NCBI GenBank assembly: GCA_904501755.1
Contig: CAJGBV010000034.1
Span: 1 to 12,385, forward strand
Source: Clostridiaceae bacterium
GTDB lineage: Bacteria; Bacillota; Clostridia; Oscillospirales; Acutalibacteraceae
Reading direction: 5' to 3'
DNA length: 12,385 nt
Part shown: positions 7,389 through 12,385 of the stretch, one piece after another
Layout of the letters: each line of letters begins with the position of its first letter
How positions within the stretch are numbered: the first letter of the stretch is position 1
The notes under the pieces: generated by a model
Database searches by the model: none
What the model was told of the DNA's origin: nothing
What the model saw: only the letters and a program-made list of their open reading frames with translations
Position numbers and translations under genes: made by a program

Positions 7389-7891
7389 TTTTTCATTTCC
7401 TTTCTGTGAAATACAATGCTTATAAGTGAAGAAATCACAGTTAAAACCTCATTGCAAACTCCTGATACGGAGCCGCTGGCAAAACCGTATACACCCATAC
7501 AGGTCGCTATGGGAAAAGATAAATACTTTGTTGTAAGCGGGTTCTTTTGCCAAAAACTTATAACTGAAAAAGCACTTGCCACGGCGGGTAAAATACTAAA
7601 CATATTCTTATATGTTAAATACGACGATATAAAAGAAACTGCCAAAAACAAAACGAACCATTTTTCTCGTTTCTTTTCTACAAATAAAAAGACAGATTCC
7701 CTTATAATTCCTACAAAAGCCACAGCTGCACCGCTAAAAGCAGATATAAGCAAAAAATGTACCATCCATATAACATCAGACAAAAGTTTGAAAAACAAAA
7801 TTGATTTTTTGGATTGTTGCTGATATATAATAATGTTTATTAAAATACCTAAAACGCCAAAAAAATGCCCTAAAAAGTTCATATTAGCCAC
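7385..7891 (-). CDS. YgjV-type multi-helix inner membrane protein
   Basis: A hydrophobic 168-aa protein with about six membrane segments and few charges, resembling the Imp-YgjV family of unknown function. It shows an internal repeat offset by about 90 residues: Gln25 and Gln115 follow helix 1 of each half, and SG pairs at 53-54 and 143-144 follow the second helix of each half (AFSGAAVAF versus SVSGVCNEV). Such two-times-three-helix architecture recalls PQ-loop/SWEET-like carriers, so small-molecule transport is conceivable but unproven. The start could be GTG 7891 or ATG 7882; AAGAAAG upstream suits either. It is divergent from araC and shares a symmetric promoter region with it. A remnant gene start overlaps its stop. 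Confidence 0.7.
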   Translation of the reverse strand: MANMNFLGHFFGVLGILINIIIYQQQSKKSILFFKLLSDVIWMVHFLLISAFSGAAVAFVGIIRESVFLFVEKKREKWFVLFLAVSFISSYLTYKNMFSILPAVASAFSVISFWQKNPLTTKYLSFPIATCMGVYGFASGSVSGVCNEVLTVISSLISIVFHRKEMKK

Positions 7892-7912
7892 AACTTTCTT
7901 TGTTTTTATGTA

Positions 7913-7941
7913 TTGATTTTAACAACAAGTCATGCTATAAT
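7913..7941 (+). promoter_or_regulatory. Promoter for araC-GH127 operon (extended -10)
   Basis: TTGATT (7913-7918), a 17-base spacer and a perfect TATAAT (7936-7941) preceded by TG one base upstream (TGCTATAAT), an extended -10. Transcription should begin near 7948, giving a leader of about 44 bases with AGGTGATG before ATG 7992. The -35 box lies in the left arm of the inverted repeat, and the -10 box overlaps the right arm by three bases. Confidence 0.8.
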
Positions 7942-7944
7942 CAA
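7916..7944 (-). promoter_or_regulatory. Divergent promoter for the ygjV-like gene
   Basis: On the minus strand, TTGATT (7944-7939), a 17-base spacer and TAAAAT (7921-7916). It occupies nearly the same bases as the rightward promoter, with each -10 overlapping the other's -35, so only one polymerase could bind at a time. The predicted start near 7909 leaves about 18 bases to GTG 7891 or 27 to ATG 7882. Confidence 0.65.
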
Positions 7945-7991
7945 TACATAATTCAAAGCGTAATGTTCAAAAAACAAATATAGGTGATGAT

Positions 7992-8822
7992 ATGCAAATT
8001 TTTTTACGTTATGCCCGTAGCACTACTGAACTTCCAAACAATTTTGTAACTAAAGCTTATGACTGTCGTTTGCTTTTTATTTTGAAAGGCACAGGAAAAA
8101 TTTTAATACAAGACAAAGAATTTGATATTAAGGAAAACACAATATGCTACTACCCCAGCGGAACAAGATACCTACCTGTCAGCACAGGTAATTTTCCTAT
8201 GGAATTCATAACACTTAACTTCGATTTTGACCACACAAACAAACACATATCAAAAGCTATGCCACCCGCCAAAGAAAGTGAATTTATTGAAAGCAAATCT
8301 CTTGTGCCCAATTACGATATTTTACCCGAGATGCTTAAATATCCTTTTGTTTTTGAGAATGCAATAGAGTATCGGGACGATTTTTTAAAACTAACCACAG
8401 AATTTTCCGAAGATACACCATTTGGAAAAGAAAAGGCAGAAGCGAAACTTCAATATTTACTTTTAAGCATTGCTACAAGTCCCCTAAAAAACAATGCAGA
8501 TATTTTCAGCGACACTATGTCTTATATAAAGAATAATTTATTTACAATACTAACCAATGAAGAAATCGCAAAAGCTTTAAACTATCATTCTTATTATTTG
8601 AATAAAATTTTTAAAGAAAAAACAGGCACAAGTATGCATCAGTATATTGTCAACGAACGCCTCAAAACTGCAGCAGACCTGCTTTCTACAACAACTATGA
8701 ATGTGAGCAACGTGGCTAAAACAACCGGATTTAAAAACATACGACATTTTTCAACAGCCTTTTCAAAAAAATATAAATGCACTCCGTCTGCAATGCGGCA
8801 AAGAAGGAACATATTCATTTAA
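7992..8822 (+). CDS. AraC/XylS-family transcriptional regulator
   Basis: A 276-aa regulator with an N-terminal cupin-like sensing half (about 5-80; LLFILKGTGKILIQDKEFDIKE is the recognisable strand-turn-strand pattern, given here in outline only) and a C-terminal double helix-turn-helix. The first HTH is near 187-208 (TNEEIAKALNYHSYYLNKIF) and the second near 236-258 (VSNVAKTTGFKNIRHFSTAF), ending in the family-typical YKCTPSAMR. ATG 7992 follows AGGTGATG. The GH127 gene starts 11 bases after its stop, so regulator and enzyme are co-transcribed, as is common for local sugar regulons in Clostridia. It probably senses an L-arabinofuranose-type sugar and may regulate its own symmetric promoter; the ligand is inferred only from context. 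Confidence 0.9.
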   Translation: MQIFLRYARSTTELPNNFVTKAYDCRLLFILKGTGKILIQDKEFDIKENTICYYPSGTRYLPVSTGNFPMEFITLNFDFDHTNKHISKAMPPAKESEFIESKSLVPNYDILPEMLKYPFVFENAIEYRDDFLKLTTEFSEDTPFGKEKAEAKLQYLLLSIATSPLKNNADIFSDTMSYIKNNLFTILTNEEIAKALNYHSYYLNKIFKEKTGTSMHQYIVNERLKTAADLLSTTTMNVSNVAKTTGFKNIRHFSTAFSKKYKCTPSAMRQRRNIFI

Positions 8823-8833
8823 GGAGAATAAAA

Positions 8834-10762
8834 ATGAAATTTACAAATTATCCCGTAAACTTTATAAAAGCAAAAGGTTGGACAGCAGAGTATCTTGATA
8901 GACAAAATAACGGAATTACAGGAAATATAAAAAAATGCGGTGAACCTTTTGACTGCGAAACTTCTGTTTGGGCAACCAAAGAGGAAATTGAAAATTGGTA
9001 TCCTTATGAACAACACGCCTATTGGATAGACGGAGCCTTAAGATGCTCATACGAATCAAGCAACGAAGAATTATTAAGTAACATAAAAAATATTATATAC
9101 ACATCCTTAAACATTGCCAAAGATAGAAATGGATACATCGGACCACTTAATTTTAAACTTCCAAAAGAAAATGCTACCGAAAAAGCTCTTAAATATTATC
9201 ATTGGCCACAAGCTGTTTATTTCAGAGCTTTAATGGCAGAATATGAAGTTAACGGAGATAAAAAAATCCTTGATGCATTGATATCGCATTACAAAAATAC
9301 TCCCCTTCTTTATTCAGGAAGAAATGCTTGTAATATAGAGTGTCTTGCTTGGATTTATAAATTAACCAACGACAGTTTTTTCAAGGATAAAGCGGTTGAA
9401 ATTTTCGAAAACTACCAAACCGATACAGAACCCGAATTAACGTATAAAAATTTGACCGATGATATACCATTTAATATTCACGGGGTAACCATTTGTGAAA
9501 CTCTTAAGCTTTATCCTATTATGTATGATATAACCGGTGATAAAAAATATCTTAATATGGGAATAGCAGGTCTTGATAAATTAATTGAGCAATCTCTTAT
9601 GGTAGATGGTGTCATAAGCAGTGAAGAGTATGTAAGTGGTAATACAGCTATTATGGCGCATGAAACCTGTGATATTGCAGATTTTACATGGGCTTTAGAC
9701 TATTTCTTTAATGCTACAGGCAACACTAAATATCTGGATATAATTGAACGAATGTGTCTCAATGCCGCCCCTGCCGTAGTTATGCCTGACTTTACAGCAC
9801 TTCAGTATTTTTCTTCGCCAAATCAGGTTATAGCAAAGGAAAATTCCACCCACTGTCGTTATACAAAAGGCAGTAACACAATGTCATACCTTCCATACGG
9901 AAACGCCGCCTGCTGTATCGGAAATGTAAACAGAATAATGCCTAACTACATAAACAAACTATGGCACAAAAATAATATTGGTGATATATATGCAACTCTT
10001 TACGGACCTTGTGAATATAACGACGGAGAGTTAAGTATTACCGAAGAAACTCAGTACCCATTCGATTTTAAAATCATATTTACCGTCCAAGCAAAACATC
10101 AGACTAAAAGAAAAATAAGTTTTAGAATTCCTGCTTGGGCAGATAGCTTTACCATTGATACAGATGCCAAATACACCGAAGAACATGGATTTATTTGTAT
10201 TGAAAAAGAATGGAATGGAAAAGAAACAATAACATTAACTTTTTCAGCAAAACCTATTCTTAAAAATTCATCAGAGGGTGGCGCATTTGTAGACTATGGT
10301 CCACTGTTGTTTGCCTTTGATATAAAAAAAACAGATGAAACCTTTATAAGTCCCCGCCATAAAGCAACTTTTCTTTCTCACCATATGTATCCTACTGGAA
10401 ACTGGAATTACGCATTAAGAAAAGACCTAATCCAAAAAAGTGAAATCTCCGTCACAAAAAACGAAAATCAAGGTTACGTTTGGGAAAACCCAAAACTCAC
10501 AATAAAGCTACCTGCTATTAAAATTAAAAATTGGGAAACTCAAAAAACCAACAGCGTAGAAAGGTATGTATACAGCCCTGACGATTCTGTTATAAACAGT
10601 TGCTTTGTATATAAAACAATTTCAGGAGATTTCGAAATGACGCCTCCAATACCGGATAACAAAACAGCAAAAGAAAATGCCTATGGAGAAACAGAAGAAA
10701 TAATTCTTATTCCCTATGGACTTACAAAGCTTAGAATTTCAGTTTTCCCTGTTATCGAATAG
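8834..10762 (+). CDS. GH127-type beta-L-arabinofuranosidase (DUF1680 superfamily)
   Basis: A 642-aa probable cytoplasmic hydrolase. Family marks are an (alpha/alpha)6-barrel start (YEQHAYWIDGALRCS near 58-72), the metal-site Glu-x-Cys motif as HETCD (Glu277, Cys279), and the paired cysteines in NAACCIGN (Cys360, Cys361). In the characterised Bifidobacterium enzyme HypBA1, Glu338, Cys340, Cys417 and Cys418 surround zinc and Cys417 is the nucleophile; the 81-residue gap between Cys279 and Cys360 is close to its 77. A glutamate near 264-265 could be the acid/base. A beta-rich C-terminal half follows. No signal peptide is visible. ATG 8834 has AAGGAG about 8 bases upstream. Related families (for example GH146) cannot be excluded, so exact specificity is open. 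Confidence 0.82.
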   Translation: MKFTNYPVNFIKAKGWTAEYLDRQNNGITGNIKKCGEPFDCETSVWATKEEIENWYPYEQHAYWIDGALRCSYESSNEELLSNIKNIIYTSLNIAKDRNGYIGPLNFKLPKENATEKALKYYHWPQAVYFRALMAEYEVNGDKKILDALISHYKNTPLLYSGRNACNIECLAWIYKLTNDSFFKDKAVEIFENYQTDTEPELTYKNLTDDIPFNIHGVTICETLKLYPIMYDITGDKKYLNMGIAGLDKLIEQSLMVDGVISSEEYVSGNTAIMAHETCDIADFTWALDYFFNATGNTKYLDIIERMCLNAAPAVVMPDFTALQYFSSPNQVIAKENSTHCRYTKGSNTMSYLPYGNAACCIGNVNRIMPNYINKLWHKNNIGDIYATLYGPCEYNDGELSITEETQYPFDFKIIFTVQAKHQTKRKISFRIPAWADSFTIDTDAKYTEEHGFICIEKEWNGKETITLTFSAKPILKNSSEGGAFVDYGPLLFAFDIKKTDETFISPRHKATFLSHHMYPTGNWNYALRKDLIQKSEISVTKNENQGYVWENPKLTIKLPAIKIKNWETQKTNSVERYVYSPDDSVINSCFVYKTISGDFEMTPPIPDNKTAKENAYGETEEIILIPYGLTKLRISVFPVIE

Positions 10763-10787
10763 ATAAAAAACAGAATCCCTATTTTTT

Positions 10788-10822
10788 AAAAGCTCTGCGA
10801 TACAAAAAATCGCAGAGCTTTT
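10788..10822. terminator. Strong bidirectional terminator
   Basis: A perfect 14-bp stem, AAAAGCTCTGCGAT with ATCGCAGAGCTTTT, closes a 7-base A-rich loop. The arms end in A and T runs, so both transcripts see a hairpin followed by T residues. It lies 25 bases after the GH127 stop and 3 bases after the spoVAD-fragment stop on the other strand, serving both convergent units. Confidence 0.9.
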
Positions 10823-10825
10823 GTA

Positions 10826-11224
10826 TTAGCATTTAATATTAACAAGATGACAAATTCCGGGTATTGTTTCCCCCTGAAGAACCGAAGTAGGAGAAAGCAA
10901 TGCTCCCGTCGCACAGTAAAGAATATTTTTCTGATTTCCCTTTTGCATTTCATCCATTATATAAGAGCTCATCATACTGGCACTACAGCCACAGCCTGAA
11001 GCACCTGCATGAACATCCTGCTTCTCTATATCATAAATCATTTTACCAAAGTCATTGTGGTAATCAGAAAGCCTAACCCCCCTTCTCTCACAAAGCTCAT
11101 ATAATAGCTGACTTCCCACCGTTCCCAAATCGCCTGTATAAATCATATCATAGTCCTCAGGCTTTGTATTTGTATCGCATAGAAACTGTAATATGGTAGA
11201 GCAAGCAGCAGGGGAAAATGTCAA
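10826..11224 (-). pseudogene. spoVAD: SpoVAD C-terminal fragment (truncated)
   Basis: Intact SpoVAD (about 340 aa) has a thiolase-like fold, binds dipicolinic acid and is needed for its uptake into the forespore. This frame matches only the C-terminal part: SPAACSTI (family MAPAAADTI), EDYDMIYTGDLGTVG, QDVHAGASGCGCSA and CATGALLSPTSVLQGETIPGICH. The N-terminal half, including the GACSTS block, is missing. Recognisable similarity stops at about 11210; the frame stays open to a TAA at 11260-11258 but the added residues are unlike SpoVAD, and the only starts are weak ones such as TTG 11224 with no good binding site. Upstream lies an opposite-strand gene. It is most likely a 3' piece left by an insertion or rearrangement; no spoVAE follows. 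Confidence 0.8.
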
Positions 11225-11252
11225 GAGAACACCATAAATTTTTTGAAATTTA

Positions 11253-11281
11253 TTTACTTACAGCTACTTTTATGTTAGAAT
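11253..11281 (+). promoter_or_regulatory. Promoter for the DUF2716-like gene
   Basis: TTTACT (11253-11258) and TAGAAT (11276-11281) are 17 bases apart. The start would be near 11288, with GGCGGTG before ATG 11309. It lies just outside the point where spoVAD similarity ends, so the sequence beyond the junction brings its own promoter. Confidence 0.5.
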
Positions 11282-11308
11282 TAAAGCATAAAGACTTGGC
11301 GGTGAATT

Positions 11309-11815
11309 ATGGAATTACTAAAAGAAAATGAAGATTTTATTTATAATTTTATAAATAACGAATTGCGTTTTTATCCTAGTTGCAATGATAATTTTTTCTT
11401 ACCATTTTCAATCAATCGACCATTCGTTGTTTATGATATTTCTCAAATAACCGATGAACAAGCAGATTTGCTCTATGAATTAGCACCAACAGCACTTGCC
11501 AACTGTCTGCCAAACGGTTATCAACTATATGCAATAGACTGGTTTCATAATTTTATATTATATGATCCCAGAAATCCCGAAAATATGCAAAGTAATGAAC
11601 CGGCTACACCTCAGTTTAACAAAGATGGTATTGCCTACTTTAACGGCTTCTATCCCGACGGAGACTACTACTTTTTTCTGGATAAATATGGTGCTTTCGG
11701 TTATCTGTCTCATCCTTGGCGCGAAGAAGTCTGGATCTACGGTGAACCTCTTATAAAGGAATTTGAAAAAATATATAAACAAATAGGTTTTATACCTAAA
11801 GTTAGCATCAAATAG
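11309..11815 (+). CDS. Small DUF2716-like protein of unknown function
   Basis: A 168-aa acidic, tyrosine- and phenylalanine-rich soluble protein with no signal peptide or membrane segment. The C-terminal half contains FYPDGDYYFFLDKYGAFGYL followed by SHPWREEVWIYGEPLI, which recalls the DUF2716 family pattern (DYYxF...GHPW...xFG); this is from memory and needs a profile search. ATG 11309 follows GGCGGTG at a suitable distance, and a promoter is visible upstream. It sits alone between the spoVAD break and the convergent recombinase gene, so it may be cargo of the element. Small proteins of this kind are sometimes orphan immunity-like genes, but nothing here shows a partner toxin. Confidence 0.65.
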   Translation: MELLKENEDFIYNFINNELRFYPSCNDNFFLPFSINRPFVVYDISQITDEQADLLYELAPTALANCLPNGYQLYAIDWFHNFILYDPRNPENMQSNEPATPQFNKDGIAYFNGFYPDGDYYFFLDKYGAFGYLSHPWREEVWIYGEPLIKEFEKIYKQIGFIPKVSIK

Positions 11816-11847
11816 AAAGCGTGTGGCAGTAAACTGTCACACGCTTT
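11816..11847. terminator. 15-bp hairpin between convergent genes
   Basis: AAAGCGTGTGGCAGT and ACTGTCACACGCTTT pair along 15 positions with one G-U wobble around two bases (in practice a slightly larger loop). It begins directly after the stop codon of the DUF2716-like gene and ends 4 bases before the recombinase stop. T tracts are short on both sides, so it may terminate both transcripts modestly; a role as a recombination-site feature is possible but unsupported. Confidence 0.65.
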
Positions 11848-11851
11848 AACT

Positions 11852-12385
11852 TTACGCCGTTTTTTTCTTTTTCGTAGGCTTTTCGGGTTCAATAAGATGC
11901 TTGTTAAGTTCAATATACTCAACAACTTGCATATAAGCATCATAAAACTTGAAAACAATCTCGATATCTCCGCCCTCGTGAACGAAAATCTCTTCTATAA
12001 GTTCGGTTACTATCGGCCTTGTTAAAGCCTCGATATTACCGTACTTTTTGAAGTGTGATACAAAGTCGTTCTCTTCGGTGATACCGTTTTTGAATTGCTC
12101 TGCCGATTTGGTAAGTCCGGCAATTTTTTCGTCAATAACCCTAAGCCTCTCATTAAGACGTTCCTTTAACATTTGATATTCATCCATTGTAATAACACCG
12201 CTTTTCCAATCAGGATAAAGGTCAGTAAGTATCGTCACCAATTTTTCCCGTTCAGATACTTGCGTTTTTAGTGCCTTTTGAAGATGGCTCGATTCGCTTT
12301 TTCGTTTAGCATTATTATTAATCAAATCTAACATGTCACTCATTGTAACCGCAGTATTAATCATATTTTGAATGGATAAAAAAAC
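11852..12385 (-). CDS. Large serine recombinase, C-terminal part (runs off window)
   Basis: The 177 visible residues are the C-terminal tail; the frame is open through the right edge, so the catalytic resolvase domain, recombinase domain and zinc ribbon are outside the window. Visible are a long charged coiled-coil-like stretch (about 30-110, with SEREKLVTILTDLYPDWKSG and DEYQMLKERLNERL), then LTRPIVTELIEEIFVHEGGDIEIVFKF, the block typical of the DUF4368-type end of large serine recombinases of transposons and integrative elements, and a lysine-rich tail. An internal ATG at 12364 is not a convincing start, since similarity continues upstream (SIQNMI). Such genes usually lie at the edge of the element they move. 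Confidence 0.85.
   Translation of the reverse strand, partial: VFLSIQNMINTAVTMSDMLDLINNNAKRKSESSHLQKALKTQVSEREKLVTILTDLYPDWKSGVITMDEYQMLKERLNERLRVIDEKIAGLTKSAEQFKNGITEENDFVSHFKKYGNIEALTRPIVTELIEEIFVHEGGDIEIVFKFYDAYMQVVEYIELNKHLIEPEKPTKKKKTA

Larger units (their letters stand above)
7907..7950. repeat. Perfect 12-bp inverted repeat in the divergent promoter region
   Basis: TATGTATTGATT (7907-7918) and its exact reverse complement AATCAATACATA (7939-7950) flank a 20-base centre. Each arm contains the TTGATT -35 box of one of two opposed promoters. The symmetry could be an operator for a dimeric regulator, for example the adjacent AraC-type protein, or may only reflect the two promoters sharing sequence. 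AraC-family sites are more often direct repeats, so the binding protein is uncertain. Confidence 0.8.

Noticed and set aside
7416..7823. A 135-codon plus-strand frame opposite the ygjV-like gene
   Set aside because: The minus-strand frame gives a coherent repeated membrane protein with promoter and terminator; the plus-strand peptide has no such structure.
11816..11847. Hairpin read as a recombination attachment site
   Set aside because: Its position directly after a stop codon and 4 bases before the convergent stop fits a terminator better; no second copy of the sequence is visible in the window.

Overview
The window looks like a chromosomal segment from an AT-rich, endospore-forming Firmicute of the class Clostridia, probably an uncultured gut-type anaerobe. 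The reasons are the pyrH-frr-uppS-cdsA order, the strong AGGAGG-type ribosome binding sites, consensus sigma-A promoters, a SpoVAD fragment, and glycoside hydrolases for plant L-sugars. No search could be run, so names rest on motif recognition and on recalled family sequences.

Layout. Positions 1-2105 (minus strand) hold a housekeeping operon: pyrH (UMP kinase), frr (ribosome recycling factor), uppS (undecaprenyl diphosphate synthase) and the start of cdsA, which runs off the left edge. It has its own promoter at 2140-2168. Positions 2171-3786 (minus) hold a tandem pair of about 73% identical GNAT-type acetyltransferases with a private promoter and terminator. Positions 3797-7259 (minus) hold a GH78 alpha-L-rhamnosidase followed one base later by a class I mannose-6-phosphate isomerase, under a near-consensus promoter.

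Positions 7282-7891 (minus) hold a small YgjV-type membrane protein with a visible internal repeat. A 13-codon remnant of a once-coupled downstream gene and a terminator follow it. Positions 7907-7950 are a perfect 12-bp inverted repeat carrying two back-to-back promoters. One drives the ygjV-like gene leftward; the other drives an araC-type regulator and a GH127-type beta-L-arabinofuranosidase rightward (7992-10762), which end at a strong bidirectional terminator.

Positions 10826-12385 are a different kind of region: the C-terminal part of spoVAD with no N-terminal half, a small DUF2716-like gene with its own promoter, a hairpin, and the C-terminal part of a large serine recombinase that runs off the right edge. 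This looks like the left end of a serine-recombinase element inside, or next to, spoVAD.

How the genes may work together: neither glycosidase shows a signal peptide, so both should act in the cytoplasm on imported L-rhamnose- and L-arabinofuranose-containing oligosaccharides. No oligosaccharide transporter and no rhamnose or arabinose catabolic genes are visible. The AraC protein is the likely local regulator of the rightward operon and possibly of the divergent membrane gene. The two points most worth following are the spoVAD/recombinase junction and the symmetric divergent promoter.
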